Shown: one piece after another, positions 36,159-48,009 of the stretch | Numbering within the stretch: the stretch's first letter is position 1 | Layout: each line of letters starts with the position of its first letter | From: Gentiana macrophylla | Taxonomy: Eukaryota; Streptophyta; Magnoliopsida; Gentianales; Gentianaceae | DNA: 64,000 nt | Direction: 5' to 3' | Assembly: GCA_026214975.1 (NCBI GenBank) | Contig: CM047817.1 | Location: forward strand, 54,928,246-54,992,245 | Made by a program: the position numbers and the translations under genes | Notes under the pieces: generated by a model | Seen by the model: the letters and a program-made list of their open reading frames with translations, nothing else | What the model was told of the DNA's origin: nothing | Database searches by the model: none

Positions 36159-37846
36159 TGTTGGTCCCTTGAAAAGGCTTTGGTTAAGTTTAGAGAGGGG
36201 GTGAATAAACTTAACACTTAAAAATTTGGAGTTAACAAATTCTCGCAACTTCGTAAGTCTGCGATACTTCAGAGTCTGCTTTGAGACTTCATGAGCTCAC
36301 GATAAAATGTGAGTCTTGATAGTTGAGTTTCTTTGAATTTGTGCAAATGGAATTAAATCAAAATTAAGCCTTAATACTTGTTGTTAAATATGATACTAAG
36401 TATTAGATACTCAGTAGTGCAAGTGTGTGATTTCAGTTGATAGATCCAGTAGGTTGATGTACAAAATAAACTAAGTGCATAAATTAAATGCTGAAAGTAA
36501 GTAGGCAGATTTTATAGTGGTTCCAGGTGGTGTAATCCTGTCAGTCCACTCTTCTCCTGTGATGTTGGAGGAAATTCACTAGAGATCTTTGATATATTGT
36601 TACAAAGATTCCTAAGTTGTTTGTCCTTCACCAATAACTATGGCTTCACAAGCGAAAATCGGGAGCAGGTAGAATTGTTGCTCTCCCGAGTCTTCCACTG
36701 GTCCTTGAAGGGTAGGATTGCCACTTCACCGGCTCCACCACAAACAACATTCTTTCACACCCAATGGATGCTTCACATTGTCTTCAAGAGTTCTTAATAA
36801 AATAAAGATTGAATCAAATAAATGATTTGATTTGCGGCAGACTTGATTAGGATGAAGTAATCGGCAGACTTTGTGTGCTTCAAGTGTGTATGCTTGATAT
36901 AGCTTGAATGTAGAATACACTTGAAGTAATTCACTGGATCGGTAGCTTTATGCTCGAAGAAGTTCAAACAGGTGTTTTTCATTTCGGTGTTATCTCTTAA
37001 AGTTTATCCAAAATTCATCATCTTTTACGAGTTGAAAGTCCTCTATTTATAAGGCGAGAATGCATGTGACTTGTATTTGAAATTCAAATGTGACCGTTCC
37101 TTGTTTTTGTCCCATCTCGATTTGCGTCGTCACTATTCATAGGGATCGACATCGCCGTAATCCTTTTTGACAGTGCAGTCTGTCCACCCCTTTGACTTGT
37201 ATCCAATGGATAAAAACATAAATCATCCCAATGTCTTTTTAATCTCAACCTTTGATTTTCTTGATAAGTCAGAGGTAGTTGGCTGTCCTTATCCATGTAA
37301 TCTTCCAATATAATCTTGATTTAATCGAGGTATATATATCAGCAGGTTTATCAGTCTGCTGAACAGCAATTTGCTGTGTATAAAATGTAATGCAGCTGAT
37401 TTCTTTTATCTAACTTTATTTGTGAAGTTAGATTACACCATTTTAATTATAACCAAGTTCCAAACATCAACCAACTTATGGAACTTAGACCTTCTACACA
37501 AGGTATATGTAATCAGTTTAGGTCATCATAGACTTGCCTAAATTCTGATTCCATATTCTTGACTTTAAATACTAAGTTTGATCCCTTAGCCTTCATTTAC
37601 TAAGTTTGAACCCCTCGCCTTGGTCTTCAAAGAGGTTCAAGACTAGTCTATCGACCTATCTACCCCATTGACCTATTCCGGTCTCACGATATCAACCAAA
37701 GACCACTTTTACGAGGCTTGTTTGATCAAACCTATTTATGAATCAAACTCTAATAAACCTATACATTTGATCTAGACATCTTTTTGCCTTTGCACTATAA
37801 CAGCTAGTATGGCACTCATCATCAAAACATAGAAATAAGTCCAACA
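36159..37846 (-). repeat. 5' LTR of element B
   Basis: 1688 bp. On the minus strand it starts TGTTGGACTTATTTC and ends AAGGGACCAACA. It pairs with 24083-25766 over its full length. Confidence 0.9.
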
Positions 37847-37851
37847 ATAAC
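37847..37851. repeat. Target site duplication (ATAAC), right, of element B
   Basis: Identical to 24078-24082. Confidence 0.9.
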
Positions 37852-38019
37852 TTTTAATTAATTAAATGACTTACTCGAAAATAAAATTAACATTTAATTT
37901 AAATCGATTCTAGTTTCAATTTTATTAAAATTGAACTATTCAAATTAAATTAAAATTCTAAGGTCTCATTTTGTTTCCTTTCCTTTTTGTTCTTAACCAA
38001 AAGGGATGTCTTTGGTTTT

Positions 38020-38151
38020 CTAAACCAAATTTGGTTTAGGTGTAGCCACTTTTCAAAATCAAAATTTTGAAAGTGGCCTAGGCCTAGGCCTTTTCCAAAT
38101 CAAATATTTGAAAAGGGCCTAAGCCTATTCCAAATCAAAATTTGGAAAGGC
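38020..38151 (-). repeat. Array of palindromes/hairpins in element A leader
   Basis: Five adjacent inverted repeats. They are a perfect 20-bp palindrome (38020-38039), a hairpin with CCACTTT/AAAGTGG arms (38046-38076), a perfect 16-bp GGCCTAGG palindrome (38075-38090), and two hairpins with TTTTC/GAAAA and CCAAAT/ATTTGG-type arms (38087-38119 and 38123-38151). They lie in A's 5' leader, 350-490 bases after the primer site. Confidence 0.85.
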
Positions 38152-38488
38152 CAATAATTTGGTTGATATGCCACTATTGTTTCCCAATTGCCCAAACTAT
38201 TTGAACTATTGGTTGACCATATGACACAACTAAACAAAAGGAGAATCAATGCACAATAAATATCACAAAACAAAAAAGATCAATCTCCCCTTGTGTAAGA
38301 GAGAGCGAGCCGGACGTGCAAACCACTAGAGCTGGCCACGCCGCCATGATGGAGGAGGGGGCCGCCTCTAGTCGGCTGAGCCCCCAAATCGATGACTTTT
38401 TTGTTTTAAATGTTTCATGAATCTAGATCTTGCATCTATCGATTAATTACTACGCAATTAAATTGTGCATATTGCTTAAGCTCGAAGT

Positions 38489-38504
38489 CTGACTCTGATA
38501 CCAC
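38489..38504 (-). other. Primer-binding site of element A
   Basis: The minus strand reads GTGGTATCAGAGTCAG directly after the LTR end CCTAACA. It contains the TGGTATCAGAG core complementary to initiator tRNA-Met. Confidence 0.9.
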
Positions 38505-40330
38505 TGTTAGGAAATCACTAGTTTAACGCAGCGGAATTTAAAATTTTGATTTCCCTTTTCTAGATCGTCTCCGTTTAATGCAATAAACACATTAAGTAGT
38601 TTGACGGAATATACCTTGGATGATCTACAAGATCGTCGCTTTGACTGTCAACTGAGAGTAGTCCCGTGCGCAAGCCGTCCATGCGTCCGGCCTTTATCGT
38701 TGATCTGCATGAACTCCTCGCCGGAATCCTTCTGGGATTGCTATCGGAAAAACTCCGGCTGCTAGACCGGCCTTTTTCCTCTCTCTCAAACTCTCTATTG
38801 GAAGCTCTCTATTTTACTTAAGAACTATTAGCTCTTGGAATTGTGATGTACAAAAGAGCTTGACACCCATTTCCTATTTATAGGGAAAGTGGCGCCCCAA
38901 CTAGAGTATAGGTGAAGAAAACTTTCTCCCAATAAAATAAGGAAAATCTCTTAGATTGACTTATCTCTTTTATATAATATCTCATATTAAATAAAATCTA
39001 AATATTGCCAATATCTTATATTGATTATATTTATCTTATTACCATAAATCTAATTTTCAAAAATCAATTAATATCCAATATTAATAGTATGGTAAATTAA
39101 AGTGCACAATCCAAGTGTATCTTATACAACTAGATGTGGCGCCCTATATTGCCAATAATTGGCTTCCGGAATATTCTTTAATTAATATAATTAATGTATA
39201 ATTAATATCTTGTATTTTATTTATTCATAATAAATAAATACCACCATATTAATTACCACTATAACCTTTATAGTCTAGAGATTAACTTTTCTTATTTGGT
39301 TATCAACTATAACCGCATTTAATCCGACTCGATGTTCATATGTGTGTGACCCGATAGGCTTCCAAATATGGTGGCCGTAGACACAAAGTGCAAATTACGA
39401 AAATGCCCTTCATGCCTAACGATCACGGGATAGCGTCTAGCAACATACCATGACCCCCAATCATCGGAAGAGTCAAATGCAATGACTACTACCTTTCATG
39501 TGAAACAGTTACCGTGTAACTTACAATCATATTGTTGTAATAATATCCATACGATCGTATCTCGAGTGTCAATACATTAACGATCGTATCTTATAATCTG
39601 GATATCATGCTCTCTCGGAATAACATATTTACTCCCACTTTGCAAAGATTCTCGAGAGCTTGACATTCCTTATAAGAAGGCCATTTCGGATATTCAATCT
39701 CAATCAGGATACACGATTCCCGGACGACCAAACATGTATACTCCACATGCTTCAATATCACACTCGATCACTACGGCATGATCGCCCCGTGGATAGGGGA
39801 AACCTCAATAGTGTCAAAGCATGACAATCCACACCGTGATGCCATGAAGACTCCGGTCTGAAGGATAATTACACAACCGCCACATAGTGTGACACTTAAT
39901 GTAAGTGGGTCAGTCTAACGTACGCATTCTCTAATACACGTCCACGTACAGTCCAAGTGTCTCAACACTTCGATAGACAAGATCTATCTCTACCTTTTAT
40001 AAGATAGAAGACATCCAATACGTGATAGTCTAATTATAATATCAATGTCCCATTTGACAGTACATACGACTAGAGACATTTAAGTATCAAACTTGTTAAA
40101 GTAATAAAAGATCTCATCAACCATAATCACTATCATTGTTTCTCTAACACAGTTTGATACTAGGGACGTTACTATATATATACAACCAATAATGTGAAGA
40201 TAAACAATATATAATAACAAAAGTGCTTTTATTAATCATAATAAAGTTATTACATGAACTAAAATAGACTATACACGACCTGACCCGGTCGGATCCGGTC
40301 CAACCCGATTAGGTTTAGGACACCTATTCA
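38505..40330 (-). repeat. 5' LTR of element A
   Basis: 1826 bp with TGAATAGG...CCTAACA ends. It is collinear with 15869-17698. Confidence 0.9.
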
Positions 40331-40366
40331 AGAATAAGAACTCGGTATCCGGGACATGGCGTTACA
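40331..40366 (+). mobile_element. 3' end of the element G 5' LTR
   Basis: It contains AACTCGGTATCCGGGACATGGCGTTACA in short form, the last bases of the G LTR, displaced from 15868 by the insertion of element A. A primer site follows at once. Confidence 0.75.
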
Positions 40367-40706
40367 GTTGGTATCAGAGCCTAAGTTAGGGAAACTTGGG
40401 CAAGCCTAAGTTTGGAAATCTTGGGCATAAACATTGTTGTAATCCGTTAATTATAGATCCATTAGGAGCTTGATTTTGTAAGGTAGGCTTGAATATATTT
40501 GGTAAGTATTAAAGGTAATATGTCATAGGCATTAATGATGCATAATGATGCACTATACGTGAGATTTTAAGTTCTGAAAGGTTCAAGGTAGATTAAGAAG
40601 ATGATCTCCTAAGTTTAATTCGTTGTTGTGTTATGGATCATAGTGTTTGAAGAAATGTAAGGTACGACAAGTTTCGAGGACGAAACTTCTTTTAAGGAGG
40701 GGAGAA
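40367..40706 (+). mobile_element. Element G internal region, only 340 bp
   Basis: It opens with the primer site TTGGTATCAGAGCC (40368-40381). It closes with TTTCGAGGACGAAACTTC and the purine tract AAGGAGGGGAG (40694-40704), both typical of plant gypsy elements. Nothing between them encodes protein. G is therefore a deletion derivative or a naturally non-coding element, with replication signals but no enzymes. Confidence 0.8.
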
Positions 40707-42120
40707 TGTGAAACCCTGAACTCTTAATTAAGGGTATTTGTGTCATATCGATAATGGGTGATTTTTATGGATTAATAAATCACCGGAAAAGATGTTTTTG
40801 ACCGGTATTGCGACTATTTTCATTTAAAAAGCTAATAATGAAGAAATATTATCGAGATCCGTTATTTTAGATAAGATACTTGAAGATTAGGATTTGGGTT
40901 AGTTATTGAATAACTTGGGGCAGAAGTTTAGACACATTATAAATAAATGGTTGTGTGGGTATATTTATCAAAACATAAAAGAAAAATAATAAAAAAAAGG
41001 GAGAAGTCGACAATAAGCTTCGGCAATGACAAAGAGGAGAAGAGCACGGCAGTAGTTACAGGAATTAAAAGGGGAGAAAAAGAAGAAAAGAAATAAGATG
41101 ATTCGGTCACAATTCAGTATATCGTTTTTAGATCCGATTCACGAGTGCTTTGAGGGTAAGTTTAGGTTATGATACTTATTGTGTTTTACGATTTTCAATT
41201 CTAGGTTTTTGGTTAAAGGTTGGATCTTTAATTATTAGGGTTTATTTGGAATTGACGGACGATTGAAAACAGGGGAATCGTTGTTTGATTTGTTGTTCGT
41301 TGATAGATTCATGTAAGATTTGCAAGAGTAGTTGTTGTTCGGCTCGTCTTTAAAGTAAGGAGTTCTTCTTATCAAAAGGTTTCATTTTTTAGTTCAAAGA
41401 TTATGCCTTAAAGTTGTTTTGATTATTGTTTTACGTTAAACTGCATGAAACTAGCTATAATTTGTCAAACTGTGTATTCAGAACGTTATTCTATTTCTAG
41501 TTATTTTTTCTATAAATTGTCTTATATGTCTTGGTTACGAGTAGTGGAGATAGGAAGGGGGTTCAGTGTTTGTATGACCTTGGAATGTTCCCGTAGGATA
41601 GACATGTGCTTTATGTGCTCCTATGTGTTTATAGTTAGTGACCTTGCGATGTAATGAACGGAGTGCCATGGGTTCTAAGTCCCATGTCGGACGTGTGACT
41701 AGTTGTATTCCCCATGTCGTTCCCAAGACGATATACCGAACGGGCCGGGTACCGTGACCCAGACCCACGTTGAAAGTATAACTAGTCATTTTCCCCGTGC
41801 TGCGCCATGCCCTCGTGTTAAGTAAGTGACAAGGCAAGTCAAGACAATACAAGAATATGACAAGAACACGAGTAGGTTAAGTTGGTAAGTAATGTAACCT
41901 AACGAGTATGTGCAAGATAACCGATATAGTAATCATGCATGTTTCCATGCATTAAATATGTACGATAAAGTGGTTGTCTTTATGTTTCAAGTATTGTTCA
42001 TTAAATTGTTTGTGAAAGTGGATAAAGTGGATTCATGCCGTGTCTCCCGGCACTTGACAACCATGAATCTCCCTTTTGATCTTCTTTCTCCTTACTGAGC
42101 ATCTAGCTAGTGTTCACTCA
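40707..42120 (+). mobile_element. 3' LTR of element G, truncated
   Basis: It starts TGTGAAACCCTGAACTC right after the purine tract and matches 14364-14714 and 15089-15535. It stops matching near 42115, about 360 bp short of a full LTR. No right-hand target duplication can therefore be assigned. Confidence 0.8.
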
Positions 42121-42123
42121 ATA

Positions 42124-42896
42124 TGTGTCTAACACCCCGAATTTTTAGTAAGGGTAGTAAATTGGGTTTAATTATTTATCTAACCTAATTGCTATTTACC
42201 TAAATTAATTAATTTAAAGGATTTAAGAAATAAATATAATTATTATTAAAAAGATTTTACTAATAAGTATTTAAGGAAAATAATCCCCATTATTTTCCAA
42301 ATTTAATCACAGCGGCAATTCTAAATAGTAACGCGGAGAGGCGGCGCAGATGCAACGCAAAGTTGCCAGGAAGCAGAGGAAAGGAATCTTCAATCGCGCG
42401 GCTAAACCGTCGGGAATTTTGACAGACCGCAGGAGGCGGAAATCATCGTCTCATCGAGATGAATATTTCCACACCAATCGTTTTCAATTCAGTAAGTTTT
42501 TAATTTAGCCCTAAATCTAGAATCTTGATCGTATTTAATTATCGTAGGTTAATCGTATGAGTGGTGGAATCGAAAGATTCAAGCTTTTGCTTTTGGACTC
42601 GCTTTCAAATTGCTAAAAAGGCAAGAGTGTGTTCTTAACGGATTTCGGATGTTTTGACCTTGTTTAATTCTGTGTATTTATTCATTATCGTTGATCTTTT
42701 ATTTGTTATATGGTCGATTCTCTTTATTTGTAATATTGCTGGAAAAAAAAAGTAAGACTTGCTCCCAGTAGCCGCTGCATGTTGCCGAAAAAAAAGAAGT
42801 ACTACTTTGGAGTCGACTATTAGGAAAAAAAAATTAAAGAGTTTGATCATTTCTTTATTTTCTATTTCTTTTCTTCTAAAAAAAAAAGGTAAATAA
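42124..42896 (+). mobile_element. Possible LTR fragment
   Basis: It starts TGTCTAACACCCCGAATTTTTAG, the TG start and CCCCGAA style of plant gypsy LTRs, and has no coding frame. It is interrupted by the Mutator-like element at 42906. No partner copy lies in the window, so the call is tentative. Confidence 0.4.
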
Positions 42897-42905
42897 TAAT
42901 AATAT

Positions 42906-45572
42906 GAGAGATTGAGGGAAAAGGACCAAAAAAAATACGAAATGAATAAATAGGACACACTCCTTTTTTAAGTTGCAAAAAGGATAAACAATTTTAGACA
43001 GACAAAATTACCCCATTTATAGAAGGAACGCGTGTATATCTTCAAGTGCTTCAGTATAAATTATATGAATCACCTGCTTTCTTTTCTTACTTTCTTTTTT
43101 TTTTTTCTTTTTTTTCAAATATCCGTAACTTTTGATTTACAACTCCGATCATCGAAATTGTTTCACCAAAATTCATATTTTTTTTGTGCTTTAATTTGAG
43201 CCCAAATACGATACCCTTCCGACGTAAATTTTGAAAGCCGAAAAAATATTTGTATTAACCGGAGCGTTTTTCTTATGAATGACCGTAACTTTTGATTTAG
43301 AACACCGATCATCAAAATTGTTTCACCAAAGTTCATATTTTTTTTATCTTCATTTTGAGACCTCATTTGATACCTTTTCGACGTAGAATTTGAAAGCTGA
43401 ATTTAATCGCAGCATATACACTAACACAGTATCAGTATCAGTATCACTATATGTATCATTTAAGGCTTAATTCAAGTGACTACTTCAAGAAAAACATATC
43501 TGGCTCCTGTAAGGCTCATTTAAAGCTTAATTCAAGGGACACAAATATCATATCTGGCGCATATAAGGCTCATATAAGGCATACAATATCACTAACAGTA
43601 TCATTTGCTATATTTAATTGTATAGACCAAAAGAAATGTCACAATGTCAATTGCCAAACATAGAGTGAAACCTGGACTAGTCCATAACCTGAAAATGAGA
43701 GACTGATAGGTAAGATAAAGAGAAAACTTGTTTTTTTGAATAGAATATCTTGCCATTTGGGAGAAGTCTTGCCATTAAAACATTAGCAGAAGGCAAATTA
43801 GATCATCGTCATCGACATTCACATCGATCATCGACATCATATCGCGATCATCGACATCGATATTGACATCACATCGATATCGTGATATGAGTAAGTGCAA
43901 CCCATAACTTCCAAGTTACAATGCACCAGCCTCTCAGTTTTCTCCCAAACAGAACAACACATTTCACCAAAGAACAACTACTATTCACAATATGATAATG
44001 AATGAGAGGCTCAACTGGTAAAATGCTTCACTCAAGGAACATGTTTCTTCCTTTATAAACATACATGGTGTGCATTTCTTTTTTCACATTAATCACATAT
44101 TATCAGGTGTCCATGACAACGAAACTTTCATCACATGATCAAATTACATCATTCTCTGCCTAATTCAAGTGACTACTCCAAAGGGGCAAATATGCTCTCT
44201 CAGTACACAAAGAACACGGCAAGCATGCCCGCATCATGCCATCAATGCTTCGAATATAACATAGGAAAAATAAGTTTATAGTCCACTTATGTTCCTTAAC
44301 ATATACCCATGTATGCATTTTCCGAAATCGAGCGCGGATAAAAGTGTACATGCAGATAACACATTGACTAATAAACCCTCTCCAGCTCTACACAAACATT
44401 CATTATTCACCACAGCAAAAAGTTGCATACATTCTTTCCACATTCCTATGTTTACAATAACCAGTCATCCAGGTGCACTTGACATGCCCTTCTCTCAAAA
44501 CATTTCCCAAAAACTAAGAAATATCAGGAGAGTACAATGCAATTAAATTTTCAAAACAAGTATTACAACATAGAAAGTAACCTATTATATAAGGATTTAC
44601 AAATTAAATACCTTTTATAACTACATTCTTCAGAATACTAAGCCTAACTTCCTCACTTGTTCATTTCCATCACATATTATGGCTCAATTTGCAGTGGATT
44701 TTTAACCCAAAAAGCTTCTTCAGATCTCATTATAACTGCAGCTCAGATTTGTTGTTTTAGATCAAGAAAACAACTTGTTCTAGCTTGAATAACACTAAGA
44801 AATACAGTTTTAAGTGCACCAATTGTAATATGAGCTCTACCGGATCCTCTCATTGTTGCTTCTTTCAGTTTCGTTGTGTTTGGATTCTGCATTTCAACAA
44901 GCAAACATTTTACAAATTGGATGGCTTTTTACAAATCAAAATGTAATTTTTTTGCAAAGATTATTGTGTCATATGTTCCCAATATTTTGCTATACATTGC
45001 CAAACTATTTGCTATGCCTGTTTTGATTTACGATAATCGGACTGTTCCAAATATAGCTATAATCAAAAAAATGAAAACATTAAATTACCTTTTCATCTGT
45101 GTAAATATGAATCTGAAGCTTGCGTTTTTCATTAGATTGTTGTTGTTGTTTGGTGTTGTTTCTCTGGTGAGTACCAAAGAAGATGATGCAACTGTAGCAG
45201 TTGCAATTCCAAAGGAGCAAATTGCACCGATTCCACTAGTCAAGCTTCATTTCCATATGTTGAATCCACCATTATTATTCCTCAACTTTCACAATGAATT
45301 TGGGGAAGAAATCTTCATATCAAAGATTTCACATTTTCCCTCATCCGCTAATTGAAAAGTGGTGCAATCAACTGGAAATGGAGGAGGCTTCATACTTCTA
45401 GTTGGTGACTCCAATTTTTTCATGTCGACAAATTCTGGTTCCTTCGTTTTCTTGTATAGAACCTGTAAAACCGGATCCGGATCCGATTCCTCTGCTTCTT
45501 TGAGATTCTTCAGCAGCAACTAATTTTATATGCTAATTAAGAGCAAAAAGTGGACTATAAACTAATTTTTCC
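42906..45572. mobile_element. Mutator-like non-autonomous element, copy 2
   Basis: 2667 bp with an 8-of-9 target duplication, TAATAATAT (42897-42905) against TAATAATAA (45573-45581). Its left end GAGAGATTGAGGGAAAAGGACC and right end ACTAATTTTTCC match those of copy 1 at 3742-6470. 42936-43420 is clearly homologous to 3778-4250, including two tandem versions of a CGTAACTTTTGATTTA...TTCACCAAA block. The middle parts differ. The minus-strand frame 45289-45519 (76 codons, with PPPFPVDCTTFQLADEGKCEIF) is unique to this copy and could be a captured exon. No transposase is seen. Confidence 0.7.
43796..43890. repeat. Degenerate ATCGAC/ATCGAT short repeat
   Basis: Repeated CATCGACAT and CATCGATAT words over about 95 bases within Mutator-like copy 2. 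A similar GATGTC run lies at 4256-4281 in copy 1. Confidence 0.7.
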
Positions 45573-45581
45573 TAATAATAA

Positions 45582-46186
45582 AGTAAAGACAGGACGGAAC
45601 GCAATATATATGCCAATTTGCAGGCATTATTTACATGAAAACAAAATTTGAAAGCAGCTCCGGGTAGAAGGGAAAACAAAAAAGAAAAACAAAAAGAAAA
45701 AGAAAAAATCAAGGGAAATATATATATATATATATATTCTATTTCCAAAAAAAAGGGTTATATATATATATGCATTCTGTTTCCGGGAAAGTAAATGAAT
45801 TATTAGTATAGTTGATTTAATAGATATTATGAACGGTAAGTAAATTTATATACTAAAAAGGTATGTACAACAAGGTACTATACATATGTAATGGTTATAG
45901 TGCAAGTGTGGTGTATATTACAGTAAAAGTGTATTGTATTAATTATGTGATTTCATGTGTATTACACGATATGACGAGACATGTATGTTCTTATGGAACA
46001 TTATATGTTAATTGACAATGTCTAACAACGACTTCTGATAACCTTGGTATCAAATCGCACCACAACTAAGACCCTCTGCGGGGAGAAGGTGGGAGCGCCA
46101 GAATGCGTTGTTTAGGCCTTGTGGGACATTGACTTAGAAGTCATTGATCCTTTTACTATGTGATAGGTAGCATAATTAGTGGTCTA
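45582..46186. other. Intergenic DNA, no gene seen
   Basis: AT-rich, with (TA)n tracts near 45719-45737 and 45760-45769. I see no gene. It is the left flank of the LARD insertion. Confidence 0.5.
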
Positions 46187-46191
46187 GGTCT

Positions 46192-47985
46192 TGATGACGG
46201 TCAAATTATACCCGTAAAAGTCATCAACATTGACCTTAAATCGAGATTAATAATACGCATTTTATATTAAATCACACGTTTATATTTAATATTTAATGTT
46301 ATGTGATTTATATTATGTAAATTGGTATTTACTCGTTTTATCCGATTCTTGTGCGATTAATGTTGATTTCTGAGATCATTATAAATCGAGGAGATTAGTG
46401 TCATTCAATCAATTATCTCAAGATAAGGAAGGAAGGAAATCGGAGCATTAAATGAGAGATTAATCGGATCGACATGCAAAGCGTGCGAGTGGGAGCAAGG
46501 CAAGCGAAGAAAACGTGTGAAAAGGGCATTTCTAGGTTCGGTCGACCGAAGCCTAATGCTTGATCGACCCAGTGAAGATCTTCGTTGACCGAGCCTCGGG
46601 TTTGGGTCGGTTTTCGGCTTTAATTGTGTTTATCTTCTAGAACCACCCTAAGTCGGTGAAAGCCTCTATATAAGCGACATGATCTGAAATTTGTAAAGAA
46701 TCCATTCATTCTTTTCTTCAATCTTACAATTCATAATACAACTTTGATACAATGTAGAATAATGTGAAGGTTTCAAAGCAATTTAAAGGTGCGATTATGT
46801 AAGCCTTTATTTTTGTTTCTTTTCTTTTAAGTAATTAATTCCCCCCAATTATGCTTTATTGTTTGAGTTAGTTAATTCATAGCTAGATGATGTAGATCTA
46901 GGTTATGTCGTTATGGATGTGGCGAAGCCTTGTCTATGAGGATCTCATAACCTACGTCATATGTTTAACGTCTATTCATGAATCGCTTGGTTTAATTAAT
47001 GTGTATCTAAGTAGTTTATATGATTTCTTTCTGAGTTCTTGTTTAATCTGTTATGTATGATGAAGCATTTGAGAAATATATTCTAGGATGTAATCTGGGG
47101 ATGAAATCGTTTGGGTGACCGAATGGAATCATTCGGTCGACCGAGTGTCTATCTTTCGGTCGACCGAGCCCCTATTTTGTCTGTTAGTTAGTCCGCCACG
47201 TCTTTATGGTTAGGTTAACTTAATAGAATTTATCATCTCGGTAGAGTATGGCTACGGCTATGTTGCTCGTCTGTTTTAATTAGCGTATGATTAGGAAATA
47301 CCAATATAGGGCTCTAGGTTGGCTCATGAATGATCTTCCGGGACTTTTTGTGAGATCTAGGTAGGTTTTGTATTAGGAATTGAGCGTCACCTAGTTATCG
47401 TAGTTAAGTAAACTAGCATGAGACCTAAAAGGTAATTGTTAGTTGGGCGAGGGCTTGAGCGATCGTTTAGGAAGTATGCCTAACCATAGGAATGTTGCCT
47501 GGGCGAGGTGTACGATTAATATCGGCATCCTTAGTGTCGTATAGCGTGCAAGTTATATGAGATGGATACCCAAAAGGTGAAGTCACGTAATGTAGCACGG
47601 TGATCAGCAACCTAACCGGTGCTAAGTCAATTTAAAGAGGATGACTCCCGTAGCCAATCTAAAATAAGATACAAATGGATTGTGAGTTAATAAGTTCGAT
47701 TTATTATATAAATTATCTAGGTCCAAACGATGAAGACTATAATTGGGGAGGTTAATTACGTTGTGTTGAGTCGTGTCTTTACCTTTCTTGTCTTATGTTG
47801 GTCGTAGACCGCCTCTCATGTCCTTGACATGTTTAATTAGTTGTTTGTATATAAGATGATCCACAATTGTTTCCTGTGGGATCGAGCCTTGATTCACTAT
47901 AGCTATACTACGATGGGCCTAGTCCTCTTGCTAATCTTGGTTTATGGTGGTCGAGTATATTATAACATGATTGACCACGTCATCA
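46192..47985 (+). repeat. 5' LTR of the LARD
   Basis: 1794 bp, very similar to 51960-53757. It carries several copies of the perfect palindrome TCGGTCGACCGA. Confidence 0.9.
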
Positions 47986-47991
47986 AGTTTT

Positions 47992-48009
47992 TGGCGCCGT
48001 TGCGGGGAA
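47992..48009 (+). other. Primer-binding site of the LARD
   Basis: TGGCGCCGTTGCGGGGAA lies 6 bp after the LTR. This is the Athila-type site; the usual form has one more C in GCCGGGG. Confidence 0.85.

Larger units (their letters stand above)
24083..37846 (-). mobile_element. SIRE/Maximus-like Ty1/copia element B, full length
   Basis: 13,764 bp between perfect 5-bp duplications ATAAC. LTRs lie at 36159-37846 (5', 1688 bp) and 24083-25766 (3', 1684 bp), with TGTTGG...CCAACA ends, a primer site (36141-36158) and a purine tract (25767-25780). Gag, protease, integrase, RT and RNase H run from 35924 to 30574 on the minus strand. A further 4.8 kb follows pol, holding env-position reading frames. Size and layout match the SIRE/Maximus lineage; this lineage call is inferred from structure and motifs, not a tree. 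It sits within element A's leader and is therefore younger than A. Confidence 0.85.
15869..40330 (-). mobile_element. Ty1/copia element A, interrupted by two insertions
   Basis: LTRs of 1826-1830 bp at 38505-40330 (5') and 15869-17698 (3') start TGAATAGG and end TTTCCTAACA on the minus strand. A primer site follows the 5' LTR and a purine tract precedes the 3' LTR. Gag-pol order on the minus strand is gag, protease, integrase, RT, RNase H, which defines Ty1/copia. It sits inside the 5' LTR of element G. AATAAG occurs on both flanks (15863-15868 and 40333-40338), offset by 2 bp on the right. Its leader was later entered by the LTR fragment at 21932 and by element B at 24083. Without those insertions it would be about 9.3 kb. 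Confidence 0.85.

Noticed and set aside
42124..42896. Continuation of the G 3' LTR
   Set aside because: The homology to 14364-15868 stops near 42115, and a new TG start follows.
44876..45355. Plus-strand 159-codon membrane protein in Mutator-like copy 2
   Set aside because: AT-rich DNA yields hydrophobic codons, copy 1 has no counterpart, and no domain is recognisable.
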